A DNA stretch of 64,000 nt from Microbacterium sp. H1-D42 (lineage in GTDB: Bacteria; Actinomycetota; Actinomycetes; Actinomycetales; Microbacteriaceae). The translations under genes were made by a program, and so were the position numbers. This document shows positions 34,896-45,642 of the stretch, piece by piece. Under the pieces are notes generated by a model, which saw only the letters and a list, made by a program, of their open reading frames with translations, did not search any database and was not told where the DNA came from. Where the stretch lies: NCBI RefSeq assembly GCF_022637555.1, contig NZ_CP093342.1, forward strand, positions 3,038,001-3,102,000, given 5' to 3'. Within the stretch, counting starts at the first letter, position 1; every line of letters starts with the position of its first letter.

Positions 34896-35618
34896 TCAGT
34901 CGAGTACGGCGACCTTGCCATCGAGGTTGTCGCCGACGAGGGTGAGCTCGAACGGCCCGTCCTCGTGCTCCTTAGGCAGCAGGATCGTCGTCACCCGCGG
35001 TGCGAGGTCCATCGTGCACACGCGGTCGGTGGATTTGAACGTGACGGTTGCGCCGGCATCCGACTGCTCGAGATCGGAGATGATCGGCGGGCAGGTCGAC
35101 GACCCCCACGTCAGCAGCGCGATCCCGCCGTCTTCGAACCAGCCGGCCGACGGCGTCTGCTCACTGCTCCCCTGGGGCGCCTCGGCCAGACCGTCGACGT
35201 CGACATCCGCCGACCGTGCACCGTAGGCGACGGCCAGTTCGACCTCCTTGGTCACATCGACGCCGTCCGGCACGCCGACGAACGCCGCGCGCGGCACGAG
35301 GTCGCCGGTGCAGGCCTTCTCGGTGCCGTTCACCAGCGTCACCGAGATCGTCTGTCCGTCTGCTTGGACGGATTCGACCACGGGAACGCAGGTCGATGAG
35401 CCCCACGTGACGACCGCGATGCCGCGCCCGCCGTCCAGCCATGCCGCTTCGACCTCATTGAGGTTCGGGTCGGCGCCAGGAGGGGTGGTGGTCTTGCCAC
35501 CGTCCGCCTTGCTGGTCGGCGCGACCGCTCCTGGCGTCGCGGTGCATCCGGCGACGAGCAGCGCCGCACCCGCAATCGCGAGAGCGGACAGGGCGAGGCG
35601 CAGCCGAGAGGAGGTCAT
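34896..35618 (-). CDS. Secreted lipoprotein with two internal repeats
   Basis: The protein is 240 residues with a lipoprotein signal (LALSALAIAGAALLVAGC). After a Thr/Pro/Gly linker come two homologous halves: residues about 55-140 start AAWLDGGRGIAVVTWGSSTC, and 155-240 start AGWFEDGGIALLTWGSSTC. Each half has a Cys after WGSST, a second Cys before TGDL or TMDL, and a PR.....V strand, suggesting one disulfide per domain. Function unknown. The ATG at 35618 has GAGAGGAGGTC upstream. It is a close paralogue of the next gene upstream, so this is a local duplication. Confidence 0.8.
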   Translation of the reverse strand: MTSSRLRLALSALAIAGAALLVAGCTATPGAVAPTSKADGGKTTTPPGADPNLNEVEAAWLDGGRGIAVVTWGSSTCVPVVESVQADGQTISVTLVNGTEKACTGDLVPRAAFVGVPDGVDVTKEVELAVAYGARSADVDVDGLAEAPQGSSEQTPSAGWFEDGGIALLTWGSSTCPPIISDLEQSDAGATVTFKSTDRVCTMDLAPRVTTILLPKEHEDGPFELTLVGDNLDGKVAVLD

Positions 35619-35722
35619 GGCTTCAGGGTAGCGGGGCATCGGGTCATCGTCGGGAGCCTTGAGCCGTCGAATTGCCACCCTGTTCCTCGTATTCCACCTC
35701 ATGTCGCACCGAAGACCGATGC

Positions 35723-36457
35723 TCAGCCGATGACCGCGACGGTGCCGTCGAGGTTGCCGCCCACGAGCGTGAGTTCGAACGGCGCGCCCCGATCGGCAGG
35801 TTCCGGGAGCAGTATCGGCGTCACGCGCGGTGCGTAGTCCATCGTGCACATGTCCGTCGTCGTCCCGAGAGTGACCGTAGCTCCCGCATCCGACATCCGG
35901 ACATCGCCGACCTCCGGCACGCACGAACTCGACCCCCAGGTCAGCAGCACGATGCCGTCGTCACCGAACCACCCGGCGGACGCGCCCTGAGCGCCGGTGC
36001 CATCGGGGCGCTCTTCGAGCGCGCTCAGCCGCAGGGTCTCAGAGGCCGTGCCGCCTTCGACCTTCACCGCCACGTCCTTCGTGACATCGACGCCCTCCGG
36101 GACGCCGATCATGTCGGCTCGTGGCCCGAGATCCGCATCACAGCCCTTGCTGGCCTCGGGCGAGCCCGTCAGAGTCACGGTGATGGTCTGGCCATCGGCG
36201 GTGGCGTCGACCTGTGCAGGGCGACACGCAGGCGTGGACGAGCCCCAGGTCACGATCCCGATCGCCCGTCCGTCGTCGAGCCAGGCAGCGTCGAGATGGT
36301 CGGGCATGACGTCGGCGTGATCGTGTGATGCGGGCGCCGAGTCCGCCCCGCTGGTGGGAGCGGGGGATGCCGGCGACGACGCGCATCCGGTGGCCAGCAG
36401 GGCCACGGCGGCGAGCGCGATGGCGGTCGGCAGGGCACGGAGTCGAGAAGGGCTCAT
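35723..36457 (-). CDS. Secreted lipoprotein with two internal repeats (paralogue)
   Basis: This 244-residue lipoprotein (ALPTAIALAAVALLATGC) has the same architecture as the gene at 34896-35618: halves starting AAWLDDGRAIGIVTWGSST and AGWFGDDGIVLLTWGSSSC, each with Cys residues, strands ending in PR, and a similar C-terminus (ELTLVGGNLDGTVAVIG against ELTLVGDNLDGKVAVLD). The linker is His/Asp-rich (SHDHADVMPDH) instead of Thr-rich. It is about 105 bases upstream of the first paralogue on the same strand. Function unknown. Confidence 0.8.
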   Translation of the reverse strand: MSPSRLRALPTAIALAAVALLATGCASSPASPAPTSGADSAPASHDHADVMPDHLDAAWLDDGRAIGIVTWGSSTPACRPAQVDATADGQTITVTLTGSPEASKGCDADLGPRADMIGVPEGVDVTKDVAVKVEGGTASETLRLSALEERPDGTGAQGASAGWFGDDGIVLLTWGSSSCVPEVGDVRMSDAGATVTLGTTTDMCTMDYAPRVTPILLPEPADRGAPFELTLVGGNLDGTVAVIG

Positions 36458-36523
36458 ACCCGTCAGTGTCGCGCGTGCGGGGAACGTCTCAGCGTGGGAT
36501 CGCCGCAGGGCTCATTTCGGGGC

Positions 36524-37984
36524 TCACTGCAGCGCGGAAGTGAGCCGCGCGAGGTTGTCGAGCACCGTGGAGCGCAGCGGCTGCTGCATCCACTCCTCGA
36601 GCGTGAGCTCGCGGCTGAGGTCGCGGTACTCGTCTTCGAGCACGCGCATCTCCTCGACGAATTCCTCGCCACGCACGAGCATCGACACCTCCATGTTCAG
36701 ACCGAACGAGCGCATGTCCATGTTGCTCGACCCGATCACCGCGACCTGGTCATCGATCGTGAGGCTCTTGGTGTGCAGGATGTACGGCTTCGGGTACAGC
36801 CAGATGCGGACGCCGGCGCGCAGCAGTGCCTCGTAGTAGCTGCGCTGCGCGTGATAGACCATCGCCTGATCGCCCTGCTCCGAGACGAACAGCTCCACCT
36901 TCACTCCACGATCGACCGCAGCGGTCACCGCCAGCAGCAGCGCCTCATCTGGCACGAAGTACGGACTGACCATCATGATGCGATCGGTGGCGGCGTACAG
37001 CAGCCCGAGGAACAGTCGCAGATTGTTCTCGGCCTCGAACCCTGGTCCGGACGGCACGATCTGGCAGTCGAGGTCACCCGTGCCCGATTCGACCCTGGTG
37101 ATGTCGATGCCGTCTGGAACCCGATCCGTCTCGGCGTAGTAGTCGCTCAAGAACACGGCATTCAGGCTCGACACCACTGGCCCGTCGACGCGCACCATCA
37201 GGTCGACCCAGTGCAGCCCCTGCTTGATGTTCTTGGGCAGGTTGTACGTCGAATCGGTGACGTTCTGCGAGCCGAGGAAGCCGGACCGGCCGTCGATGAC
37301 CAGCAGCTTGCGGTGATTACGCAGATCAGGGCGCTGGATGCGGCCGCGCAGCGGCTGCACTGGCAGCATCAGATGCCAGTCGGCACCCATGGCGTCCAGC
37401 CGCTTCAGGGTCTCGCGGTAACGCGGCTTCCAGCGGTTGGCCCAGTAGTCGAGCAGCACGCGCACCGGGATGCCTCGGGCTGCGACATCTTCCAGCGCGC
37501 GGAAGAAGTTGTCGGTCGTGGCGTCGGTCTGCAGGATGTAGAACTCCACGTGCACGTAGTCCTGCGCCGTGCGGATCTCCTCCGCCATGGCATCCAGGGA
37601 CTCCTCGTAATCGCTGATCAGGTGCACGCCGTTGTCGCCGGAAAGCGGCAGTGCGCCGAGGTGCTTGTTCATCGCGACCAACGGCGGGAACCATCCTGGG
37701 GCGTCAGGACGCAGCGTTCCGAAGTGCAGATAGCTGGCAGTGTCGGAGATGTACTCGTTGATCTGCTCCTGCTTGCGGCGACGCGCGCGCGGCAGCTTGG
37801 GATTGCCGATCAGCAGGAACAGCAGCACGCCGAGGACAGGGATGAAGAAGATGGCCAGCAGCCAGGCCATCGCCGAGGTGGGCTTGCGGTTGCGCGGCAC
37901 GACGATGACCGCGACAACGCGCACGGTGAGGTCGACGATGAGATAGCCGAGCGTCAACCACCATGGCCAGGACTGCGTGTTCAC
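36524..37984 (-). CDS. cls: Cardiolipin synthase
   Basis: This 486-residue phospholipase-D-superfamily enzyme joins two phosphatidylglycerols into cardiolipin at the membrane. Two N-terminal helices (WWLTLGYLIVDLTVRVVAVIVV and MAWLLAIFFIPVLGVLLFLLIG) precede two HKD motifs: NHRKLLVIDG (about residue 225) and HTKSLTIDD (about 405). FILQTD, YFVPDEALLLAV and GSSNMDMRSFGLNMEVSML support the family. Length matches ClsA (about 480-490). The start ATG at 37984 has a GGGTACGTG region upstream. It ends 66 bases before the lipoprotein gene's start. Confidence 0.94.
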   Translation of the reverse strand: MNTQSWPWWLTLGYLIVDLTVRVVAVIVVPRNRKPTSAMAWLLAIFFIPVLGVLLFLLIGNPKLPRARRRKQEQINEYISDTASYLHFGTLRPDAPGWFPPLVAMNKHLGALPLSGDNGVHLISDYEESLDAMAEEIRTAQDYVHVEFYILQTDATTDNFFRALEDVAARGIPVRVLLDYWANRWKPRYRETLKRLDAMGADWHLMLPVQPLRGRIQRPDLRNHRKLLVIDGRSGFLGSQNVTDSTYNLPKNIKQGLHWVDLMVRVDGPVVSSLNAVFLSDYYAETDRVPDGIDITRVESGTGDLDCQIVPSGPGFEAENNLRLFLGLLYAATDRIMMVSPYFVPDEALLLAVTAAVDRGVKVELFVSEQGDQAMVYHAQRSYYEALLRAGVRIWLYPKPYILHTKSLTIDDQVAVIGSSNMDMRSFGLNMEVSMLVRGEEFVEEMRVLEDEYRDLSRELTLEEWMQQPLRSTVLDNLARLTSALQ

Positions 37985-38061
37985 GCACGTACCCCCGTCC
38001 GATCCCTACGGATCAGCGTAGCCGCAGCCCGGACATTCGGCGGCAGCGGCGGAAGGGTGAG

Positions 38062-38235
38062 TCAGGCGTGTGGAGGCAGTCCGCGCGCGGCGCGCTCTTC
38101 GGCTTCGATCTGGGAGTACACCTTGCGCTCGGTGCGGTCGAACCGCAGGATCCCGCGGAGCACGATCACGAAGACGATGCTCACGCCGATGGTCGGCAGA
38201 ATCGACCACGCCGCCGCGACCCAGAAGTTGTCCAT
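38062..38235 (-). CDS. Small single-helix membrane protein
   Basis: This 57-residue frame begins MDNFWVAAAWSILPTIGVSI, forming one transmembrane helix (about residues 6-27, ILPTIGVSIVFVIVLRGIL), followed by a charged amphipathic tail (RFDRTERKVYSQIEAEERAARGLPP). It resembles small membrane proteins that are conserved in Microbacteriaceae, but I cannot name it. The ATG at 38235 and stop at 38062 fit between the cardiolipin synthase and the DUF4192 gene, and codon third positions are GC-rich. Confidence 0.7.
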   Translation of the reverse strand: MDNFWVAAAWSILPTIGVSIVFVIVLRGILRFDRTERKVYSQIEAEERAARGLPPHA

Positions 38236-38357
38236 GCCTCTATCGTACGCCCCGCGTCTGTGCGCTCCTCCTGCACCGATGGACGGATCCGCGCAGTTGT
38301 CCCCAGAAGCTGGGAATCACGCCTTCGCGCGTCTGCAGCGTTCGCCACACTCGCCTC

Positions 38358-39476
38358 ATGACAACCATCATCCACGCGACAGATCCCACCGAGTTCCTCG
38401 GTATCGTCCCGGCGCTGGCCGGCTTCACTCCGCGGCAGAGCCTGGTCATGCTGCCCTTCCACGGCGCGCGCACGCAGGGTGCCATGCGCGTCGACCTGCC
38501 CGACACCGAGGTCGATCACGATGCGTTCGCCGAGGCAGCACTGCAGGCGCTGCTGCAGGTGCGCGACGTCGATGCGGTTGCCCTCGTCGTCTACACCGAC
38601 GATGCTCCGCAGCGCATCCCCGACGGCATCCTGCTGCCGTATCTGACCACAGCCGAAGTGCTGGTCGAGGTCGCGCATCAGGCCGGGCTGCGCATCGTGG
38701 AGTCGCTGTGCGTGACTCCCGACGGCTGGGCCGACTACCTGGACGAGGAGCCCGTGGTGCGGCCGCTCGATGGCATCCACCCGCCCGCTGACCTGCCCGG
38801 AATCGGCGATGTCAGCGGCGATCAGACCGCGGGGGCCGCACTGCCAGCCAGCGACCTGGTCGCGCGCGAGCACGTGGGCAGGGCGCTGCGTGAACTGGAG
38901 GACACCCTGGACGGGCACCAGCAGAGCCGTTCGCCGCTGAGCGCCACGCAGAATCCGATGGCGCTGATGATGGCCGACGAGCTGCTCGATGACCTCCCGC
39001 ACTTCGCCGAGGGCCTGCTGGAGAGCCCCTCGGATGACGACGCCTACGCCTGTGCGGCGCTGCTGTGGTGTCTGAGCCGACCATCGCTGCGCGACGCGAT
39101 CCTGGTGCAGTGGGCCACCGACCTCGATTTCGGCCGCAGAGCCCTGGACGCGCAGATGCGGTTCTCGGGTGGTCGCGAGGCGGTTCCGGATGCCATCGGG
39201 AAGGTGTTCCTCGGACGGGGACCACGTCCTGATCCCGACCGCCTTGGCTGCGCGCTGCAGGTGGTGCGCTCTGCCGCCGCCCGCGCTCCACGCGATGCGA
39301 AGGCCGGTGCGCTCACCGCCGCTGCGTGGCTGGCGTGGGCGCTGGGTCGCTCATCGCACGCGGGCGAGTACGTCGATCAGGCGCTCGCGATCGAACCTGG
39401 GCACAGCATGGCGTCGCTGATCTCGACCATGCTGGCCGCGGCGGTGCTGCCGGAATGGGCGCTGCAGCGGGCCTGA
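38358..39476 (+). CDS. DUF4192-family protein
   Basis: The protein is 372 residues and matches the actinobacterial DUF4192 family, which has no established function. It opens MTTIIHATDPTEFLGIVPALAGFTPRQSLVMLPF, followed by GAMRVDLPD and a VALVVYTDDAPQ strand. The C-terminal half has WATDLDFGRRALDAQ and a helical repeat with LTAAAWLAWALGRSSHAGEYVDQALAIEPGHSMASLISTML, which looks tetratricopeptide-like. The ATG at 38358 lacks a strong ribosome-binding site. Product is cytoplasmic. Confidence 0.85.
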   Translation: MTTIIHATDPTEFLGIVPALAGFTPRQSLVMLPFHGARTQGAMRVDLPDTEVDHDAFAEAALQALLQVRDVDAVALVVYTDDAPQRIPDGILLPYLTTAEVLVEVAHQAGLRIVESLCVTPDGWADYLDEEPVVRPLDGIHPPADLPGIGDVSGDQTAGAALPASDLVAREHVGRALRELEDTLDGHQQSRSPLSATQNPMALMMADELLDDLPHFAEGLLESPSDDDAYACAALLWCLSRPSLRDAILVQWATDLDFGRRALDAQMRFSGGREAVPDAIGKVFLGRGPRPDPDRLGCALQVVRSAAARAPRDAKAGALTAAAWLAWALGRSSHAGEYVDQALAIEPGHSMASLISTMLAAAVLPEWALQRA

Positions 39477-39496
39477 CCGCTACTTGACCAGCGGGC

Positions 39497-41017
<1,521 letters not shown>

Positions 41018-41109
41018 GGGTGGGGCTCCTTGAAGAAAATCGTCTCCAGTCTACCGACGAGCCCGCCTGTGCCCCGAGCCCACGGTGCGCGCAGGCTAGC
41101 CTTCTCAGC

Positions 41110-42882
41110 ATGCGTCGATTCGTGGCCCTCCTCGCGCTCACCCTCGGCATGCTCGCGGTGCTGCTGCCGGCATCCGCCTCTGCCGACGTGAACGACTTCT
41201 CGTACTCGTCCTGGGACGCGCGCTACGACCTCTCGCTCGACGACGAGGGGCGATCGGTCGCGCACGTCACCGAGACCCTGGTGGCCGAGTTCCCCGAATT
41301 CGACCAGAACAAGGGCATCGTGCGCGGCTACCCCGAGCGGTACGAGGGCGCCGGCCTCAGCCTGGAGATCGTGTCAGTGACGGATGCCGAAGGCCGGGCG
41401 GTCCCGTTCGAGACCGAGTCGGAGGACGGCATGCTGCTGGTGCTCACCGGCACCGACGACTACGTGCACGGCTCGACCACCTATGTGATCGAGTACACGA
41501 TGCGCGACTTCATGATCACCGGCGCCGGTTCGGGCAACGACGAGTTCTACTGGGACCTGCTGCCCGTCGACAGCACGCAGAACATCGGTCGGTTCCGCGC
41601 CGACATCGCCCTCTCCGACGAGCTGGCCGACGGGCTCACCGGCGATGTCGCCTGCTACCAGGGCCGCCAGGGCAGCACCGAGACCTGCACGCTCGATGGG
41701 CCACGCGCCGAGGAAGGCGCACACGTGTTCGCTGTCACCTCCGGCGAGCGCGCCGCCGGTGACGGGGTGACCGTCGCGATCGGATTCACCGCCGGCACCG
41801 TGACGCAGCCGCCCGCTCGGCAGCCGGATGCAGTCGCCGACTTCGGCCCTGCGGCGCTCGCGGCGGGGGCCGTCGCCCTGGCGGGCGGCGCGTGGGCGTC
41901 GTTCGCCGTCTTCGTGCGTCGTCGCCGCACGGCGACGGGCATCGTCGTCGCACAATTCGACGTGCCTGAGGACATGCCCCCACTGGTCGCGGCGCCGCTG
42001 ATCCCCGGTGCGCCGCACCCGATCCCCGCACAGCTCGTGCACCTCGCCGTGGGCGGCGCGATCCGTCTCGAGGATGAGCAGGGCAGCGACCGCCCGGCCG
42101 TGCGGCTGATCGATCGCGGCGCTGCTGTCACCCCTTTGGACCAGGCGACGGTGGATGCTGTCTTCACCGGCGACACCACGATGCGCACGATCCCCCGCAA
42201 GAGCACGAAGTTCGCCAAGCGGATGGCGAAGCTCGTGAGTGCAGGCACCAAGGAGGCGGCTGCGCGCGGCTGGACGACCAAGGAGCGCAGTCGCGCCGCG
42301 ATGGTATTCGGTTGGGCGGCGATCGCGGTGTTCGCGGCGTCGGTCGTGATGCTGATCTGGGCGGCCACCCGCGACCGTGACCTGCTCCCCCTCGGCATCG
42401 TCGCCGTCGTGATGACATTCGTTGTCGTGCCGATCACGTCGTTCGCGGCCTTCGGCAAGCACACGGTGTTGACCCGTGCCGGTGCAGAGCAGCACGAGTA
42501 CCTGCTGGGTGTGAAGGAGTTCATCCGGGTCGCCGAGACGGATCGCCTGCGGATGCTGCAGTCGTATCAGGGCGCCGAGCGGCGCAGCGACGGCGCGGTC
42601 GATGTGGTGCACCTGTACGAGAAGCTGCTCCCCTACGCCATGCTGTTCGGCGAGGAGAAGAGCTGGGGCAAAGTGCTCGACACCGCCTACTCGGATGCCG
42701 GTGACGGACCGAGCTGGATCAACGTGGCCGTCGGCGTCTCGCTCACCTCACGCCTGTCGAACTACTCGTCATCGGTGACCGCTTCGGCCACGTACACCCC
42801 GGCATCGAGCTCAGCAGGCGGATCGACCGGCGGCGGCTTCTCTGGTGGCGGCGGAGGCGGCGGATTCTCCGGCGGACGGTGA
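41110..42882 (+). CDS. DUF2207-family membrane protein
   Basis: This 590-residue protein has a signal peptide (MRRFVALLALTLGMLAVLLPASASA), an extracellular beta-rich DUF2207 domain (YDLSLDDEGRSVAHVTETLVAEFPEFDQNKGIVRGYPERYEG), a helix near residue 285 (AALAAGAVALAGGAWASFAVFV), a cytoplasmic part, two more helices (AAIAVFAASVVMLIWA; LLPLGIVAVVMTFVVVPITSF), and a C-terminal Gly/Ser-rich tail ending GGGFSGGGGGGGFSGGR. The Gly tail is typical of this family. The biochemical role is unknown. Confidence 0.9.
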   Translation: MRRFVALLALTLGMLAVLLPASASADVNDFSYSSWDARYDLSLDDEGRSVAHVTETLVAEFPEFDQNKGIVRGYPERYEGAGLSLEIVSVTDAEGRAVPFETESEDGMLLVLTGTDDYVHGSTTYVIEYTMRDFMITGAGSGNDEFYWDLLPVDSTQNIGRFRADIALSDELADGLTGDVACYQGRQGSTETCTLDGPRAEEGAHVFAVTSGERAAGDGVTVAIGFTAGTVTQPPARQPDAVADFGPAALAAGAVALAGGAWASFAVFVRRRRTATGIVVAQFDVPEDMPPLVAAPLIPGAPHPIPAQLVHLAVGGAIRLEDEQGSDRPAVRLIDRGAAVTPLDQATVDAVFTGDTTMRTIPRKSTKFAKRMAKLVSAGTKEAAARGWTTKERSRAAMVFGWAAIAVFAASVVMLIWAATRDRDLLPLGIVAVVMTFVVVPITSFAAFGKHTVLTRAGAEQHEYLLGVKEFIRVAETDRLRMLQSYQGAERRSDGAVDVVHLYEKLLPYAMLFGEEKSWGKVLDTAYSDAGDGPSWINVAVGVSLTSRLSNYSSSVTASATYTPASSSAGGSTGGGFSGGGGGGGFSGGR

Positions 42883-42959
42883 TGCCAGGGACCTGGGCTG
42901 GCCGAAGGTGGCGGGCCCCGCGCCCCCGCCGCTCCTGCTCGCCCGCAGCCCTTCCGCGA

Positions 42960-43095
42960 GTCTGTTGCCCGGGATGCCTTTCGACGGTCGACCCCCCGGC
43001 TCGCCAGACAGATCCAACCCGCGCCATCGGTCGGGGATGCTGTCCGACGGTGGAAGCAGGCTCTGAACAGACAGATCCATCCCGCGCTCCGAGAT
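42960..43095. repeat. Imperfect tandem duplication in an intergenic gap
   Basis: On the minus strand GGATCTGTCTG recurs about 67 bases apart (in GATGGATCTGTCTG near 43080 and GTTGGATCTGTCTG near 43015), each followed some 25-35 bases later by CCGTCG and GCATCCC. So a unit of about 65 bases is imperfectly duplicated. The 245-base gap 42883-43127 has no credible gene. Confidence 0.5.
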
Positions 43096-43127
43096 CCGGC
43101 GGGCGCTACTGCGTCGACCGTGTCCGC

Positions 43128-43829
43128 TCAGAGGCCGGGCGGCAGCGCGAGGGGGTCGGATTCGTCGCGCAGCGCGCGCTCGACAGCCGACGACACCAGC
43201 GCCGAGAGGTAGCCGCCCGGGTTCTCGACACCGATGCCGCGCAGCAGCCCGGTCGCCTGCTGCACGATCGAGCGTGAGAACTCGGATGCTGTCGCGATGG
43301 CCTCCGCGTAGGCGCCACGATCCTGCTCGGCGATGACCACCGGCTCGCAGCCCATCTCGACGGCGAGCGCCTGTGCGATCGGCAGCACCGCTGCCGGTGC
43401 TGTGACCCCGGCGAACGAGGCCTGCAACTGACGCAGGTCGACAGAGGTGCCGTTGAACGTGATCGCCGGATGCACCGCCAGCGGGATCGCGCCACACTCG
43501 GCGGCGGGGCGCAGCACGTCGGTGCCGTAACCGGGGTCGGTGTGCAGCACGAGCTGCCCCACCTGCCAGCCACCGATGTCGGCGATGCCCTGCACGAGGC
43601 CGGGCAGCTCGTCGTGTGGCACGGCGATCACGACCAGTTCGCTGCGGCGCACCACCTCGATCGCGTCGAGCGCCGGAACCCCTGGCAGCACGGCGGCTGC
43701 GCGGTCGTCGTCCGAACCGCTCGTGATGCCGGTGATGGCGTGGCCGACGCCGGCGAGCGCTGCCCCGATGACGGGGCCGACCTTGCCCGCACCGATGATT
43801 CCGACACCAAGGCGTCCTGGTGCGACCAC
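43128..43829 (-). CDS. DUF2520/Rossmann-like oxidoreductase
   Basis: The protein is 233 residues with an N-terminal NAD(P)-binding motif GVGIIGAGKVGPVIGAALAGVGH and SELVVIAVPHDELPGLVQGI, then VLHTDPGYGTDVLRPAAECGAIPLAVHPAITFNGTSVDLRQL, and a helical C-terminus (DUF2520 domain). It resembles the small ProC/F420-like oxidoreductases often encoded beside pantothenate genes. The GTG at 43829 directly follows the PH-domain gene's stop. It is the last gene of the folate/PH-domain run. Substrate unknown. Confidence 0.85.
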   Translation of the reverse strand: MVAPGRLGVGIIGAGKVGPVIGAALAGVGHAITGITSGSDDDRAAAVLPGVPALDAIEVVRRSELVVIAVPHDELPGLVQGIADIGGWQVGQLVLHTDPGYGTDVLRPAAECGAIPLAVHPAITFNGTSVDLRQLQASFAGVTAPAAVLPIAQALAVEMGCEPVVIAEQDRGAYAEAIATASEFSRSIVQQATGLLRGIGVENPGGYLSALVSSAVERALRDESDPLALPPGL

Positions 43830-43830
43830 G

Positions 43831-45642
43831 TCAGCCCTGCCCGGGGTGCGACGAAGGCGGCGCAGGCGCGACAGGCGCGGGAGCTGCAGGCGGCGCGGGC
43901 GGCGCAGCCGCGGGCGCCACAGCGGGCGGCGTGGGTGCGGTCATCACGGCGGGCGGAGCAACCGGTGCATGCCCGAAGTCCTCGGCCCAGCGGTGACTGT
44001 GGTCGCTGGTGACAGCATCCACCGCCGCTCGGGCGACCTCGTTGATCAGCGCCTGCGCGTCGGCGCGGTCGAGCGCTGACAGCGTGGCCGATACCGGGCC
44101 CGTGACGGTGTGCGCCTGCATCGATGCGACGTTCTGTGCGCGCGAGATCGGCCCCTGGGCGATCGAGAGCCCCTGCAGTCGAGCGAGGGGGAAGACCGCA
44201 AGCTGACGCCACATCCAGCCCTTGCGCAGCAGCAGCCCGCCAGGCACGAGTGTCCAGCCGTGCCGCTTCCAGCTGAACGGGTGACGCCATGCAGCGCGGC
44301 GCGGAACGGTGTGGAACGGGTCGTCAGCGCCTCCGCCGATGACGCCGTGTTCCCACAGGTGCGCGAGCTGCTCGGCGGTGATGTCGGGGATGATCAGACC
44401 GAGCACCCGCTCGACGTCGGCACGCTTGCCGACAGGCAGCACGATGTTGAACTGCTGCGCGCTGCCGGACTGCGATTGGGTGGCCGACTTGCCCGACATG
44501 CGGTTGATCCGCACGGTCCACCAGCCGAACGGACGCCACAGCAGCGATTGCGACACCGAGACGGCGAAGATGCGTCCGGGCGGCAGCGTCTCGGTGGTGG
44601 TCGTCAGCAGGCCGAAGGTGAGTCGGATGCCATCGCGCGTCGGCGCGATCGAGTACCGCAGCGAACGGGCGATCTGTGCCCAGGTGATGCCGACGATCGC
44701 GATGATCAGCGGGATGCCCATGCCGAGGGAGATCCCGATCATCGCGATGACGATCTCGGTTCCTGCCTCGCCGTCTGCCGTCATGCCGTAGAACGCGGCC
44801 GCCATCGTGACGACGTAGATCGCGCCGAAGAAGAGCACCCACAGCACGGCCGACACCAGCTGCGAGCCGACCAGTCGACCGGTGGGGATCTTGACGACGC
44901 TCTCAGGAGCGACGTCCGAGAGGTCGACGCCTTCGATGAGTCCGGAGACCCCGGCGTTCATCGAGCCGACCAGCTGCTCGCGCCTGGTTCCCGCCGCCTG
45001 CGGCGCCGTACCGCCTGCTGCCACCAGGCGCGCCGAGCGCGCTCCGGAGGCGAGGCGCAGGATGTCGGTGCGCACGGCTTCGGCCTTCGCCGTCGCGAGG
45101 TACTCCAGGTCGACGTTCGAGTCGGCCCCGGCACCGACGACCTCGACCTTGGCCAGGCCGATGAGTCGTGCGGGGAAGGGACGGGTCAGGTTCACGCCCT
45201 GCACCCGGTCCAGCGGCGCGCGGCGCTGCGAGCGGAACAGCAGCCCCTTGCGCACCTCGACGTGCGACCCGGTGATGCGGAACTGATGGAAGCGCCACAT
45301 CACCCAGAAGCCGGCGATGAACAGCAGAACCACCCCCGCGACGATGAGCAGCACGAGCAGGATGAGGTTGTTCGCGAGCACCCAGTCGATCGGGTCCCCA
45401 GGGATCTCGGTGTACGCGGCCTCTTCGGGCGCGAAGCGCTGTACGAAGAAGTTGATGATCCGATCCCGCATGTTCGAGATCACGATGCCCGCGACGATGA
45501 TGAGCACGAACCCGCCCTTGAACAGGGGGGTGAGCGGGTGCATCCGGTGCCATTCGCCGTCGGCGAGGCTCGACGATCCGCCGTCAGGCAGAACGTCCGG
45601 CGCCGGGGGTGAACCGGGAACGGGTGAGGTGGGGATGCTCAC
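43831..45642 (-). CDS. PH-domain membrane protein (YdbT-like)
   Basis: This 603-residue protein has several transmembrane helices and three bacterial PH domains (bPH_2): residues about 130-210 (FRITGSHVEVRKGLLFRSQRRAPLDRVQGVNLTRPF), about 330-400 (SIAPTRDGIRLTFGLLTTTTETLPPGRIFAVSVSQSLL) and near 490-540 (WTLVPGGLLLRKGWMWRQLAVFPLARLQGLSIAQGP). Helix pairs precede each. The tail is Ala/Pro-rich. It pairs with the shorter PH protein at 45639-46400 and overlaps it by four bases, like the YdbS/YdbT pair of Firmicutes. Function unknown. Confidence 0.85.
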   Translation of the reverse strand: MSIPTSPVPGSPPAPDVLPDGGSSSLADGEWHRMHPLTPLFKGGFVLIIVAGIVISNMRDRIINFFVQRFAPEEAAYTEIPGDPIDWVLANNLILLVLLIVAGVVLLFIAGFWVMWRFHQFRITGSHVEVRKGLLFRSQRRAPLDRVQGVNLTRPFPARLIGLAKVEVVGAGADSNVDLEYLATAKAEAVRTDILRLASGARSARLVAAGGTAPQAAGTRREQLVGSMNAGVSGLIEGVDLSDVAPESVVKIPTGRLVGSQLVSAVLWVLFFGAIYVVTMAAAFYGMTADGEAGTEIVIAMIGISLGMGIPLIIAIVGITWAQIARSLRYSIAPTRDGIRLTFGLLTTTTETLPPGRIFAVSVSQSLLWRPFGWWTVRINRMSGKSATQSQSGSAQQFNIVLPVGKRADVERVLGLIIPDITAEQLAHLWEHGVIGGGADDPFHTVPRRAAWRHPFSWKRHGWTLVPGGLLLRKGWMWRQLAVFPLARLQGLSIAQGPISRAQNVASMQAHTVTGPVSATLSALDRADAQALINEVARAAVDAVTSDHSHRWAEDFGHAPVAPPAVMTAPTPPAVAPAAAPPAPPAAPAPVAPAPPSSHPGQG

